Positions 37,332-46,108 of a stretch of 64,000 bases of DNA are shown piece by piece (the stretch's first letter is position 1; each line of letters begins with the position of its first letter). The stretch comes from Aeromonas bestiarum. GTDB taxonomy: Bacteria; Pseudomonadota; Gammaproteobacteria; Enterobacterales; Aeromonadaceae. Position numbers and translations under genes: made by a program. The notes beneath the pieces were generated by a model that worked only from the letters and a program-made list of their open reading frames with translations, was not told where the DNA came from and did not search any database. The stretch lies in assembly GCF_000819745.1 (NCBI RefSeq), contig NZ_CDDA01000015.1:299653-363652 (forward strand). Reading direction: 5' to 3'.

Positions 37332-37919
37332 ATGGCTAACATCCTAGTTCTCAAGTCCAGCATCCTGGGCCAGTATTCCCAATCCAACGCCCTGATCGAC
37401 GGTTTCCTGGCCGATCACCTGGATGACAACATCCAGGTGCGTGATCTGGCGGCCCTCAACCTGCCGGTGCTGGACGGTGAACTGGCCTCGGGTCTGCGCG
37501 GTGGTGACAACCTGAACGAACGTCAGCTGGCCGTCATGGCCCAATCCGATGAGCTGATTGCCGAACTCAAGGCGAGCGATCTGGTGGTGATTGCCGCCCC
37601 CATGTACAACTTCAGTATTCCGACCCAGCTGAAAAACTGGATTGACCTGATTGCCCGTGCCGGCGTGACTTTCCGTTACACCGAAACCGGTCCGGTCGGT
37701 CTGGTGGAAAACACCCGCGCCCTGGTGATCAGCCCCCGTGGCGGCATGCACGTCGGCAGCGCCACCGATCTGGTGACCCCCTACATGCGTACCGTGCTGG
37801 GTTTCATCGGCATCAAGGACGTGGACTTCATCTACGCCGAAGGCATGGGTATGGGTCCGGATGCGCAAGCCAAAGGCATTGAGCAGGCCAAAGGCCAGCT
37901 GGAAACCCTGGCACTCTGA
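37332..37919 (+). CDS. azoR: FMN-dependent NADH-azoreductase
   Basis: A flavodoxin-fold enzyme of 195 residues that reduces azo and quinone compounds with NADH. It has [19 protein letters not shown] (FMN phosphate loop), [31 protein letters not shown] and [14 protein letters not shown], matching AzoR. It has its own terminator and diverges from the DMT gene. Confidence 0.94.
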   Translation: MANILVLKSSILGQYSQSNALIDGFLADHLDDNIQVRDLAALNLPVLDGELASGLRGGDNLNERQLAVMAQSDELIAELKASDLVVIAAPMYNFSIPTQLKNWIDLIARAGVTFRYTETGPVGLVENTRALVISPRGGMHVGSATDLVTPYMRTVLGFIGIKDVDFIYAEGMGMGPDAQAKGIEQAKGQLETLAL

Positions 37920-37978
37920 TCAAGAGACTGACCATGGCGGGTGCGGCATAACGCAGAGCCGTGTCGTACCAAACAAAA

Positions 37979-38008
37979 CAACGCAGCCCAAGGGCTGCGT
38001 TGTTGTTT
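37979..38008 (+). terminator. Terminator after azoR
   Basis: AACGCAGCCC-AA-GGGCTGCGTT stem followed by GTTGTTT. Confidence 0.75.
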
Positions 38009-38051
38009 CTGTGCGGGCGAAGACGGGATCAACAGGGGCAGAGGGCGCGAG

Positions 38052-38231
38052 TCAATCCCGAATGAAGCGGCGACAGCCGCTGCCCACCATCAGGCACACG
38101 GCGACCAGAGAGCCCAGCAACAGGGTGCTGAGCCACTGTTCGGCACTGTCGGGCAGGCGGGGGGAAAACAGGCTGATCATGAGAAGGGCACAGAGGGTGA
38201 TCAGGCTGGTCTGTCGGGTCAGGAACATCAT
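38052..38231 (-). CDS. Predicted 59-aa two-helix membrane protein
   Basis: A short frame starting MMFLTRQTSLITLCALLMIS. Two hydrophobic stretches (about residues 9-22 and 36-52, LSTLLLGSLVAVCLMVG) are separated by a polar loop, with a basic end GCRRFIRD. AAGGA lies seven bases before the first of two adjacent ATGs. I do not recognise a family. It sits alone between azoR and the DUF4250 gene. Confidence 0.5.
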   Translation of the reverse strand: MMFLTRQTSLITLCALLMISLFSPRLPDSAEQWLSTLLLGSLVAVCLMVGSGCRRFIRD

Positions 38232-38394
38232 GGGTCATCCTTGGCTGCGGCTGGTGAGTGGAAGGCTAACCGCGGTCTGTGACAGCAAGATGTATCCATA
38301 CTTCTTGCCGAAGGTCAGTCGACCGGGGTAGCCATCACCATAGCAGCTTTTACGGCCGGAGCCAGCGACATGGGTCGGGTTGTGATCCGGATCC

Positions 38395-38583
38395 CTATCT
38401 GAACTGTTTCTGATCCGGTCGGTAGTGGAAGTCGCCGCTGGCAAGCTTGGCGATCAGGGCCGCCTGGTCGAGATCCTGCGCCTTGCAGAGATCATCCAGA
38501 TCATCGTAACGATCACGCAGTTGCATGTTGATCAGGCTCAGCAGCATGTTGACGTCCATGGTGGCGAAGTTGTTCAGGTTCAT
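38395..38583 (-). CDS. DUF4250 domain-containing protein
   Basis: A 62-residue protein. NFATMDVNMLLSLINMQLRD, LDDLCKAQDLDQ and the end YRPDQKQFR match the short DUF4250 family, whose function is unknown. Its ATG overlaps the stop of the upstream MarR gene (ATGA), so the two are coupled and may act together. Confidence 0.85.
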   Translation of the reverse strand: MNLNNFATMDVNMLLSLINMQLRDRYDDLDDLCKAQDLDQAALIAKLASGDFHYRPDQKQFR

Positions 38584-39050
38584 GAGGTGTGCTCGTTATC
38601 CAGCAGATGCAACTGTTCGATGGCGTCGCTGACGCTTTGCAGGTGCAGGCGAATGGTCTGGCGCGCCTCGCTGGGCAGATAGTCGGTGAGGGTATGCTGC
38701 CAGCTGCCCGCTTCGCTCTTGAGTTGCTGGAACAGGGTGAGCCCGGCCTGGGTGAGTGACACTAGACTGACCCGCTTGTCCTGTTCGCTGCTCTCGGTAA
38801 ACAGGATCCCTTTCTCCACCAGGCGGTGGATTTCGCGGGAGATCCGCACCTTGTCCATCCCGCTCGCCTCTACCAGCTCTTTCTGGCTGATGGGGTAGTT
38901 GGGGCCGAGCACCATCATCAGGCGCCACTGGGGCACCGTCAGCTGATAGCGCTGCTGGTAAAACTGCTCAAAGGTGTCGCGCACCATCTCGGCGGCGTGA
39001 ACCAGCTGATAGGGGGGGTAGTGCGCAAGCAGCTCTATGATCTTTGACAT
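38580..39050 (-). CDS. MarR family transcriptional regulator
   Basis: A 156-residue winged-helix regulator. The DNA-binding core reads LTVPQWRLMMVLG, ISQKELVEASGMDKVRISREIHRLVEKGIL and the wing SSEQDKRVSLVSLTQAG. The ATG at 39050, with AGGA seven bases upstream, is used; a longer frame to 39146 lacks similarity. It is translationally coupled to the DUF4250 gene. Ligand and targets are unknown. Confidence 0.88.
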   Translation of the reverse strand: MSKIIELLAHYPPYQLVHAAEMVRDTFEQFYQQRYQLTVPQWRLMMVLGPNYPISQKELVEASGMDKVRISREIHRLVEKGILFTESSEQDKRVSLVSLTQAGLTLFQQLKSEAGSWQHTLTDYLPSEARQTIRLHLQSVSDAIEQLHLLDNEHTS

Positions 39051-39220
39051 ATGACATCCTGCTGTGACGGCTGCATCGGGTGCAGTTTCTCTTGATACTT
39101 TGACCTTGATGATACGTAACACAAGGACATTTGTCTGAACATGCACCAGAGAAATGTGCGGTTGCGCACGTCATCCGCCGCAACCGGGTCTGTTCGAAGC
39201 TGATTTTTGCCTCGGGTTGC

Positions 39221-40435
39221 TCAGCCTTTACGCAACCAGATCAAGGCGTTGTGCTTGAGCCAGGCTTCGCGGCTCTGCAATGTGTAGAGCGCCGCCTCAT
39301 CGCGACTGCCCGCCTGCCAGCTCTGTGGCTCCTGTTTGGGCAGCTTGCGCTGACCCAGCAGACAGGCCGGCACATGGGCATTGGCCTTGATGGCCGCATC
39401 CAGCCGTGGCTGCGCCACCTCGGGGCCGTCACAGACAAACGCCATCAGCGCTCTGTTGTAGAGCAGCCAGCTGGAGGCCTCGTCGAAGCGGACCAGCAAG
39501 GCGCGCAGGGCGGCCCAATCCCCTTGCAGGGCATAGAGGCTGGAGAGGGGATAACGGCAACCCAGCTCGTCGGCGATGCACAGCTCGAGCAGCGCCAGAT
39601 ATTCACTGCGCGCCTGTTCCAGCTGGCCGAGACGCAGCAGGCAATCGGCCCGGCCAGCCCTGGCGGCGAGCAGGGGGCGGGCCTCGTGGGCACTCCAGCC
39701 GTGGCCGGCCATCTGCTGCCAGAAGGCGGCATCGAACAGGGGCTCGGCATCGTCAATCACCTTGTCAAACCAGCCGAGGCGAGCCTGGGGATCGCGGCAG
39801 GCATTGGCCAGTTCGAACCACTGCTGCCACTGCTCGGCCTGCTCGCTATCGAGGGCTGCCTGAGCGCCGGGCACCGCCTGATACTCATCCAGCTGCAGCA
39901 GCTGGTTGAGCGCCGTCTTCATGTTCTGACGCTGGCGCTTGCAAAATTCCATGAAGGGCAGCTCGCTGCCGGCGGCCGCGTGCAGCATCTGGGCCATGGG
40001 CTTGTCGCGAAACAGGCTGAGCTCGGCGGCCAGACTGAAGCGGTACTGGGTAGTGGGATCGTTCAGATCCTTCGGCTTGGGCCAGCTGGCAAACCCCTGG
40101 CTGAAGCCGTAACACCACTGGCCTAGGGGGTGGCTCTGCGCGAACACCTGCTCCGGGGTCTCGGTGGAGAGACGGCACTGACTCGGCAAGGCGAGCTGGG
40201 CCTCGTCCGCCTGGGTTTCCAGTTCGGCGATCAGATGGTGCAGCGCCTCTGCGCTCTTCTCATCCAGCTCGGCGTCATGTGGCAACAGATCGGCCAGCGG
40301 GGCCTGCCAGTCAGGGGCATCCGGTCCCACCAGACGGGCGCACAGAAAACCGTGCAGCGCCGGGTAGGTCATGTCCTGCCCACTGTGGGTCTGGATCCAT
40401 TGATTGAGATGACGGGTACGAGTGGATGGATTCAT
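39221..40435 (-). CDS. YecA/UPF0149-like protein with TPR-like C-terminal region
   Basis: A 404-residue protein. The N-terminal half fits the UPF0149/YecA family (MTYPALHGFLCARLVGPD, then CYGFSQGFASW), a helical fold of unknown function. The C-terminal half is helical with repeat-like Ala/Leu-rich segments (AARAGRADCLLRLGQLEQAR, SLYALQGDWAALRALLVRF) resembling TPR repeats. The SEC-C zinc motif common in YecA proteins is absent. The ATG at 40435 has AGAGGA eight bases upstream. Confidence 0.75.
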   Translation of the reverse strand: MNPSTRTRHLNQWIQTHSGQDMTYPALHGFLCARLVGPDAPDWQAPLADLLPHDAELDEKSAEALHHLIAELETQADEAQLALPSQCRLSTETPEQVFAQSHPLGQWCYGFSQGFASWPKPKDLNDPTTQYRFSLAAELSLFRDKPMAQMLHAAAGSELPFMEFCKRQRQNMKTALNQLLQLDEYQAVPGAQAALDSEQAEQWQQWFELANACRDPQARLGWFDKVIDDAEPLFDAAFWQQMAGHGWSAHEARPLLAARAGRADCLLRLGQLEQARSEYLALLELCIADELGCRYPLSSLYALQGDWAALRALLVRFDEASSWLLYNRALMAFVCDGPEVAQPRLDAAIKANAHVPACLLGQRKLPKQEPQSWQAGSRDEAALYTLQSREAWLKHNALIWLRKG

Positions 40436-40665
40436 CGACAGTTCCTCTGGATTTGAACAGCGGCGCAGTCTACCCAAAAGTGGGGTTATTTGCAGCAAAG
40501 CCCTGGCTGATTGACGATTATATCGCCACCAACCGGGCTGGCCGCCCCGAAAATCGTGTGAGAGAAGGGCAAGGGACTAGGCCCGGTTACCGCTCTTGAG
40601 GTAACATGCGCGCCCATACGGGCAATGAAAAATTGACCATCCGGATAATGAAAGAAGAGATCACC

Positions 40666-41520
40666 ATGTTACAGATTGGCAAGATGAACACCCTCACCGT
40701 AATCGAGCTCGAAGAGAGGGGCGCCTGGCTTGCGGCCGACGAATATGGCGAGCTGTTGCTGCCCAAGCGTCAGCTGCCGGAAGGCGTGGCCGAGGATGAC
40801 GGTGTGGAAGTCTTTCTCTATCTGGATGCCGACTGCGAGCCGGTGATCACCACCGACAAGCCGTTCGCTATGGTGGGCGACATAGTCGGCCTCAAGGTGG
40901 TCAATGCCAACAAGATCGGGGCCTTCCTCGACTGGGGCATGAAAAAGGATCTGTTCGTGCCGACCCGCGAGCAGAACAAACCCATGCAGGTGGGCCACGT
41001 CTATCTGGTGCACCTGATGCTCGACAACGAGGGTCGCATGGTGGGCACCAGCCGGCTGGAACGTTTCCTGCGCACCGACAAGCCTCCCTTCAAGGCCGGT
41101 GACGAGGTGACGGCGCTGCCAGGCGAACACACGCCGCTTGGCATCAAGGCGATCGTCAACGGTGAATACTCCGGCATGCTGTTCAAGAACGAGGTATTTG
41201 GCCGGGTGATGACGGGTCGACCGCTGACCGCCTGGGTCAAGCAGGTGCGCGACGACGGCAAGCTGGACTTGACCCTGCAAAAGCCGGGTATGGATCGGAT
41301 GGACGATGCCGGTGGCCGGATCCTGACCCGGCTGATGAAGCAGGGTGGCAGTCTGGCGGTGGGCGACAAGAGCGAACCCGAGCTCATCTACAAGATGTTC
41401 AACATGAGCAAGGGTACCTTCAAGAAGGCCATCGGCGGCCTCTACAAGCAGGGCAAGATTGTCATCGAAGACAACTGCATCACGCTCGTTGCTGCCGATA
41501 GCGCGCCGGACGGCGAATAG
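40666..41520 (+). CDS. CvfB/YitL-like S1 RNA-binding protein
   Basis: A 284-residue cytosolic protein with three S1-like segments and a C-terminal winged helix. The first S1-like part (about 1-65) is followed by VGDIVGLKVVNANKIGAFLDWGMKKDLFVP, and the winged helix lies in IYKMFNMSKGTFKKAIGGLYKQGKI. This matches CvfB, an RNA-binding virulence regulator in Staphylococcus. The ATG at 40666 suits the family start (MLQIGKMNTL); an upstream ATG at 40606 is open. The next gene starts directly after its stop. Confidence 0.85.
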   Translation: MLQIGKMNTLTVIELEERGAWLAADEYGELLLPKRQLPEGVAEDDGVEVFLYLDADCEPVITTDKPFAMVGDIVGLKVVNANKIGAFLDWGMKKDLFVPTREQNKPMQVGHVYLVHLMLDNEGRMVGTSRLERFLRTDKPPFKAGDEVTALPGEHTPLGIKAIVNGEYSGMLFKNEVFGRVMTGRPLTAWVKQVRDDGKLDLTLQKPGMDRMDDAGGRILTRLMKQGGSLAVGDKSEPELIYKMFNMSKGTFKKAIGGLYKQGKIVIEDNCITLVAADSAPDGE

Positions 41521-41832
41521 GTGCCGAGTCCCTGTATCGGCCTGTGTCAGGCCCGGGATGGACTCTGCCTCGGCTGTGGCCGTACCCTGACCGAGATCGG
41601 GCACTGGTCGGCCATGGAGAGCGATGCCCAGCTGGCGGTGATGGCCGAGCTGGATGGGTCAACAAGCACCCATGCGTGCCCTGGCTGTGGCGAGCCGGCG
41701 TTTTGCGCCGTCTCCGCCGGTCAGACCATAGATCAGTGCTGGTGCAGCCAGCTGCCCGTCTTGCCCATGAGCGAGGCGAGCGCCTGCTGGTGTCGTCGCT
41801 GTCTGGCCAAGGCCATAGCGGCGCAGGCTTAG
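41521..41832 (+). CDS. DUF1289-cysteine-rich CWC fusion protein
   Basis: A 103-residue protein with a GTG start abutting the upstream TAG. Residues 1-35 are a DUF1289 domain (SPCIGLCQARDGLCLGCGRT, then EIGHW), thought to hold a metal or Fe-S centre. Residues 52-98 are a CWC domain (CPGCGEPAFCAVSAG, QCWCSQLP, CWCRRCL). Thirteen cysteines in all suggest a metal-binding protein. These domains usually occur in separate proteins. It is translationally coupled to the CvfB-like gene. Confidence 0.8.
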   Translation: MPSPCIGLCQARDGLCLGCGRTLTEIGHWSAMESDAQLAVMAELDGSTSTHACPGCGEPAFCAVSAGQTIDQCWCSQLPVLPMSEASACWCRRCLAKAIAAQA

Positions 41833-41849
41833 CAGAGAACAAAAACAAG

Positions 41850-41873
41850 AAAGGCGCCAATGGCGCCTTTTTT
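41850..41873. terminator. Bidirectional terminator between convergent genes
   Basis: AAAGGCGCC-AAT-GGCGCCTTT followed by TTT, with an A-rich tract on the other side; serves the CWC and DUF440 genes. Confidence 0.85.
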
Positions 41874-42195
41874 ATGCCTGTTGCTGGCGGTGCCAGCGCA
41901 CATGGACATGGTGCTCGTTCAGATAACGGGGCAGCAGGAAGGTGGCATAGATCACCTCAAACTCATCCTGATGGTCCAGCAAGCCGACCCACACTTCGAC
42001 CCAGCGCTCCATGTCGACCGGCACACCGAGTTCGGTTGACCAGTCTCCGTTGGGCAGGGTCGCCTCGACGGCGCCACGCTGTTCAAACTCCAGGGTGATG
42101 TCGACGATTTGTTCGGGGGCCAGCATGTCTGCGGCCTGCTCAAGAAACTGATCATAGGCCCATTCGACCAGCTGATCCGGGGTACGCTGTTCCAT
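41872..42195 (-). CDS. DUF440-like acidic protein (divergent YciU paralogue)
   Basis: A 107-residue acidic protein. LVEWAYDQFLEQAADMLAPE, ITLEFEQRGAVEA, VEVWVGLLD and the end YLNEHHVHVRWH line up with the YciU/HI1450 pattern found again at 43385-43711. HI1450 is a proposed double-stranded DNA mimic. The ATG at 42195 has GGAG eight bases upstream. It is more diverged than the second copy, so family membership is likely but less certain. Confidence 0.65.
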   Translation of the reverse strand: MEQRTPDQLVEWAYDQFLEQAADMLAPEQIVDITLEFEQRGAVEATLPNGDWSTELGVPVDMERWVEVWVGLLDHQDEFEVIYATFLLPRYLNEHHVHVRWHRQQQA

Positions 42196-42368
42196 GAAAT
42201 CACTCCAGATACATCGAGGTTCGCTACTGTAGCAAGTATTGACGGTGGCGGCCAGACCAGTGCGGATGGCCATTTGCTGCCTGTCCAACGAAGCGGGCAG
42301 GAGGTATGGTTGAAGAGGCGGTTAACCCGGGCTGGCTGAGCCCGGGCCCTGTTCACAGGAGTGAGGCC

Positions 42369-42506
42369 ATGAAGCGACGGGTGCGGCGACAGCAGATCAA
42401 ACGACGGCGGGAGACCTGGTGGTGGCACTATCTGCCGCTGCACCAGGGCACGGTAGGTGGTCATCTGGGCCCGCCGGCCGAGACCTCTCCATCGGGCTCT
42501 GATTGA
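42369..42506 (+). CDS. Possible 45-aa basic peptide
   Basis: MKRRVRRQQIKRRRETWWWH begins a 45-codon frame preceded by AGGAG seven bases upstream. It has an extreme Arg cluster and a WWW triplet. The C-terminal third overlaps an imperfect tandem DNA repeat, which lowers confidence. No family recognised. Confidence 0.35.
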   Translation: MKRRVRRQQIKRRRETWWWHYLPLHQGTVGGHLGPPAETSPSGSD

Positions 42507-42553
42507 TCTTCCGGGCCCGCCAGCCGAAGCTTCCCCCCTGGACTCTGATTGAT
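42467..42553. repeat. Imperfect ~43-bp tandem direct repeat
   Basis: Two copies of a unit that begins GGGCCCGCC-GCCGA and ends CTCTGATTGATCT lie end to end, differing in the middle. A third partial GATCT/GAGCCCGCAGGC echo follows up to about 42600. The rest of the 42196-42623 gap shows only the small frame at 42369. Confidence 0.7.
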
Positions 42554-42623
42554 CTGCTGTGATCTGGGAGAGGGAGGACTTCGAGCCCGCAGGCTTGAGC
42601 ATCGCCCACCGAGCCCGAATGCC

Positions 42624-43400
42624 TTAGTCGGCCTGATGCACCCTGTTGAGGGTGACCTGGCCCAACTGCCCCATCTGGCGGCGGATCCAGGCCGAGCGCT
42701 GCTGTACATAAGGGGAGGGCGGCTTGACCCGATAGCGCCAGGGGTTGGGCAGGGCAGCGGCCAGCAGAGAGGCTTCGTAGCGGGTCAGGCGGGTGGCCGG
42801 TTTACCAAAGTAGTGCCTGGCGGCGGCTTCGGCGCCATAGATGCCGGGACCGAACTCCACGATATTCAGGTACACCTCGAGGATGCGGGACTTGTCCCAG
42901 CCCAGCTCCATCAGCAGGGTGAACCAGGCCTCGATCCCCTTGCGCAAGAAGCTGCGATCGCTCCACATGAAGAGGTTCTTGGCCGTTTGCTGGCTCAGGG
43001 TGCTGGCGCCACGCACCCGCTCGCTGCGCTGGTTGTGCTTGAGCGCCGAGCTGATGGCATTCATGTCGAAGCCGTTATGATCGGGGAAGCGCTGATCCTC
43101 GGCGGCGATCACCGCCAACTGCAGCTCCCGCGAAATGCGCTCGAGCGGCACCCAGTCGTGCTTGACCTCGGCCACCTTGGCGGGCGGAAACAGGGCCCGC
43201 TCGATGCGCCAGGTCCACATGGGGGGATCGATGAAGCGCAGCAGCGCCACCGAGACGATGGAGCTGACCAGCGCTGCCAGCAGCAGCCTGCCGAGCCAGC
43301 CCAGCAGGCGGCGTTTCAGGGCCGGTCGCACGGGCTCGGGCTCGGTATCCCAGACGTAGTGGCCAGGATCATCGGGATCCGGAATTATTGGGGCAGCCAT
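42624..43400 (-). CDS. mtgA: Monofunctional peptidoglycan glycosyltransferase
   Basis: A GT51 enzyme of 258 residues polymerising lipid II into glycan strands. A cytosolic start is followed by one membrane anchor ([20 protein letters not shown]) and the catalytic domain: [17 protein letters not shown] (catalytic Glu), [36 protein letters not shown], and [15 protein letters not shown]. It has no transpeptidase domain. Its start overlaps the end of the upstream yciU gene by 16 bp. Confidence 0.95.
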   Translation of the reverse strand: MAAPIIPDPDDPGHYVWDTEPEPVRPALKRRLLGWLGRLLLAALVSSIVSVALLRFIDPPMWTWRIERALFPPAKVAEVKHDWVPLERISRELQLAVIAAEDQRFPDHNGFDMNAISSALKHNQRSERVRGASTLSQQTAKNLFMWSDRSFLRKGIEAWFTLLMELGWDKSRILEVYLNIVEFGPGIYGAEAAARHYFGKPATRLTRYEASLLAAALPNPWRYRVKPPSPYVQQRSAWIRRQMGQLGQVTLNRVHQAD

Positions 43401-43711
43401 TCGATGTGGCAGAACTTCTCGTCAACACGGCGGGAGAGCAGCATGCGGGCAAACAGATGCTCATACTCTTGCTCGGCATTGCCAAGCCCGACCCAGATCT
43501 CGGCGTACTCGGCATCGCTCACGGCAAAGCCCACGTCCGCTTCCCAGTCATCGGCCGGATCGGTTTCCGCCAGCAGACCCCGATCGTTGAACGCCTGGTT
43601 GAACAGGGCTATCTCCTGTTCCGGCAGGTTGTCGGAGGCCAGCTCCATGAAGAGTTCGAGGGCGGTGTCGAGCAGTTCCTCGACGCTGTGCATTTCATCG
43701 TTCAAAGACAT
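43385..43711 (-). CDS. yciU: YciU-family (DUF440) dsDNA-mimic-like protein
   Basis: A 108-residue, strongly acidic protein. [44 protein letters not shown] and the end [14 protein letters not shown] match E. coli YciU and Haemophilus HI1450. The latter is a structural double-stranded DNA mimic reported to bind HU. The ATG at 43711 gives the family length. It overlaps mtgA, and a divergent homologue lies at 41872-42195. Confidence 0.9.
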   Translation of the reverse strand: MSLNDEMHSVEELLDTALELFMELASDNLPEQEIALFNQAFNDRGLLAETDPADDWEADVGFAVSDAEYAEIWVGLGNAEQEYEHLFARMLLSRRVDEKFCHIEWLPQ

Positions 43712-43835
43712 TGGTCTGTTCCAGATAATAAAAAGAGAAGCCCCGCCGGCGATGCCGGACGGTGGCGCGCGGTATTCTAGCTGGCCCCCGCGCCCTTGGC
43801 GAGATCCGGCTCCGCGAGCCGGCCCCGTTTGTGAC

Positions 43836-43868
43836 AATAAAAAACCGGATCCTGCTACAGGATCCGGT
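43836..43868 (-). terminator. Terminator of the minCDE operon
   Basis: An 11-bp stem ACCGGATCCTG-CTA-CAGGATCCGGT; the minus strand continues into TTTTTTATT. Confidence 0.85.
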
Positions 43869-43905
43869 CTTCATTGAGGGAAAGGGTCACGCATGGGGCG
43901 TCAGC

Positions 43906-44172
43906 TCATCCCTTCTTGTCATCGGCGAAGGTGATATTGAGCTCCAGCACCGACAGCTCATCACTCTTCTTGTCCAGCTGGACCGTGATCTTGTCAGGGT
44001 CTATCTGTACATATTTGCGGATCACGTCGAGCAGGTCCTGTTTGAGCTGGGGCAGGTAATCCGGCCCCCCTCTGGATGAACGCTCGTGTGCGACTATGAT
44101 CTGCAACCGCTCTTTGGCCAGTTGTGCGGTGTTTTGTTTCTTGTTGGAACGAAAATAATCCAATAATGACAT
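43906..44172 (-). CDS. minE: Cell division topological specificity factor MinE
   Basis: An 88-residue protein. The N-terminal amphipathic membrane-targeting helix ([11 protein letters not shown]) and the anti-MinCD segment ([17 protein letters not shown]) are present, followed by the dimerisation beta/alpha part. It stimulates MinD ATPase and drives pole-to-pole oscillation. It lies two bases downstream of minD. Confidence 0.97.
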   Translation of the reverse strand: MSLLDYFRSNKKQNTAQLAKERLQIIVAHERSSRGGPDYLPQLKQDLLDVIRKYVQIDPDKITVQLDKKSDELSVLELNITFADDKKG

Positions 44173-44174
44173 GT

Positions 44175-44987
44175 TTAACTCCCGAACAGTCGGCTAAAGA
44201 AGCCCTTCTTTTCTTCTTCCAGAAAACGAAAATCCTTGGTGTCGCCCAGCAGACGGGCAACGGCATCCTCATAGGCCTGACCGGCATCGGACTCCTTGTC
44301 CAGAATGACCGGCTCCCCCGAGTTGGAGGCGCGCAGCACAGCCTGGGACTCCGGGATCACCCCGAGCAGCTTGATGGCCAGGATCTCCTGCACATCCTGC
44401 ACGCTCAGCATGTCGCCACGGCTGACGCGGGTCGGGCAGTAGCGAGTGAGCAGCAGGTGCTCCTTGATCGGGTCTTCGCCGCGCTCGGCACGACGGGACT
44501 TGGAGGCCAGGATGCCGAGGATGCGATCCGAGTCACGCACGGAAGAGACTTCCGGGTTGGTGGTGACGATGGCTTCATCGGCAAAGTAGAGCGCCATCAG
44601 GGCACCCGCTTCGATCCCGGCCGGCGAGTCGCAGACGATGTAATCGAACTTCATCTCCGCCAGCTGATCCAGGATCTTCTCGACCCCTTCACGGGTCAGG
44701 GCGTCCTTGTCCCGTGTCTGGGAGGCGGGCAGGATGAACAGATTATCGCTGCGCTTGTCCTTGATGAGGGCCTGATTGAGGTTGGCCTCACCGTTGATCA
44801 CATTGACGAAGTCGTACACCACGCGCCGCTCGCAGCCCATGATGAGATCCAGATTCCTCAGGCCAATGTCAAAATCGATGACCACAGTCTTGTGGCCACG
44901 CTGAGCCAAACCTGTGCTCAGGGCCGCGCTGGTTGTGGTCTTGCCAACGCCACCTTTACCTGATGTAACGACTATGATTCGCGCCAT
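44175..44987 (-). CDS. minD: Septum site-determining ATPase MinD
   Basis: A 270-residue deviant Walker ATPase. The P-loop is GKGGVGKTT at residues 10-18, followed by [10 protein letters not shown], the VCDSPAGIE motif, and a C-terminal amphipathic membrane helix ([15 protein letters not shown]). It recruits MinC to the membrane and is released by MinE. It is the middle gene of minCDE. Confidence 0.98.
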   Translation of the reverse strand: MARIIVVTSGKGGVGKTTTSAALSTGLAQRGHKTVVIDFDIGLRNLDLIMGCERRVVYDFVNVINGEANLNQALIKDKRSDNLFILPASQTRDKDALTREGVEKILDQLAEMKFDYIVCDSPAGIEAGALMALYFADEAIVTTNPEVSSVRDSDRILGILASKSRRAERGEDPIKEHLLLTRYCPTRVSRGDMLSVQDVQEILAIKLLGVIPESQAVLRASNSGEPVILDKESDAGQAYEDAVARLLGDTKDFRFLEEEKKGFFSRLFGS

Positions 44988-45005
44988 TCTCGCTTCCTTG
45001 TAACT

Positions 45006-45722
45006 CTATTTGATATGGTCTATTCGGAGTTGTTCGTTATCCAGCCGGACATGTACCGGCTGTTGTATCAGGCCGGCCGGCAGCGCATCGCTCAGTTGGA
45101 ACGTGCCTGCGATGGATAGCAGCTCGGCCTGTAATTGCTGGCAATAGATCCGTGCCTGGGTGTTGCCCTTGGCACCGGCTATGGCCCTGCCGCGCAGGGT
45201 GCCATAGATATGAATGCTGTCGTCGGCGATGACTTCGGCGCCCGGGCTCACCGAGCCCAGTATCACCAGCGAGGTGCCGGCGGCATAGAGCTGCTGACCG
45301 GAGCGCACCGGGCCCACGTGTACCTTGCTCGGCACCAGAGGCGCCGGGGCGGCTTTGACCTCGACCACGGGCGCCGGGATTGGCGCTTTTTCCGGCGGAA
45401 GCTCAGCCTTGCGGCTCTTGCCGGACGCCATCACCGCCAGGCCCGCCGCCTTGGCGGCCGTCTTCATCGCCTCGTTTTGTGTCCCAGTGATCCCGACCAG
45501 CACGAAATCCTCCGACTCCACCAGCTCCTTGAGCTGTTCGAAGTCAGGAATATCCGTCAGTCGTTCCACATTGATGACGAGGGGAGCACAATTAAAAAAC
45601 TGGGGTGCCTGGGCGACCTTTGCCGCCAGCAACTGGCGGATCCGCTCAGGCTTGCCATCGCTGATATGCAACACAGAAATAGTGAAGGTGGTCCCTTTCA
45701 ATTCGTTATCGCGCTCAACCAT
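45006..45722 (-). CDS. minC: Septum site-determining protein MinC
   Basis: A 238-residue division inhibitor. The N-terminal FtsZ-antagonist domain begins ELKGTTFTISVLHI. A Pro/Ala-rich linker (about 120-140) leads to the C-terminal beta-helix (RSGQQLYAAGTSLVILGSVS, IHIYGTLRGRAIAGAKG) that binds MinD. The ATG at 45722 places ELKG in the usual position; a longer frame to 45767 exists. It is the first gene of the operon, 18 bp before minD. Confidence 0.97.
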   Translation of the reverse strand: MVERDNELKGTTFTISVLHISDGKPERIRQLLAAKVAQAPQFFNCAPLVINVERLTDIPDFEQLKELVESEDFVLVGITGTQNEAMKTAAKAAGLAVMASGKSRKAELPPEKAPIPAPVVEVKAAPAPLVPSKVHVGPVRSGQQLYAAGTSLVILGSVSPGAEVIADDSIHIYGTLRGRAIAGAKGNTQARIYCQQLQAELLSIAGTFQLSDALPAGLIQQPVHVRLDNEQLRIDHIK

Positions 45723-45829
45723 GAATCTTCCCCGAGACAGAGACGGTAATCCGTTATTGTTATTCAATTCCTGATGTTATAGTTTGCCACCATCAGAGGC
45801 AATAAACCCGTCGGATTATATCAATTTCC

Positions 45830-46108
45830 ATGTTATGTGCAGTCTATAAAAGTCGCAAAAAAGCCGAGACCTATCTTTTTGTTGAAAGAAGAGAGGATTT
45901 TTCCCGCGTACCCGAGGTGCTGATGAGTACATTTGGGCGCCCCGAGCTGGTATTGATGACCAAGCTGGACCCAGCCAGGCCCTTGGGGATCGCCTCGACC
46001 AGCCGGGTGATGGAGGCGCTGAAAAGCCAGGGCTTCTATCTGCAGGTGCCACCACCGCCGGAAAATCTGCTGGAGCAGCACAAGGCACAATTAAAGGCCT
46101 CGGGCTGA
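45830..46108 (+). CDS. ycgL: YcgL family protein
   Basis: A 92-residue protein with MLCAVYKSRKKAETYLFVE, FGRPELVLMTKL and GFYLQVPPPPENLL, the YcgL domain. Family function is unknown; it commonly lies beside minC. Its stop overlaps the next start (TGATG). Confidence 0.92.
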   Translation: MLCAVYKSRKKAETYLFVERREDFSRVPEVLMSTFGRPELVLMTKLDPARPLGIASTSRVMEALKSQGFYLQVPPPPENLLEQHKAQLKASG

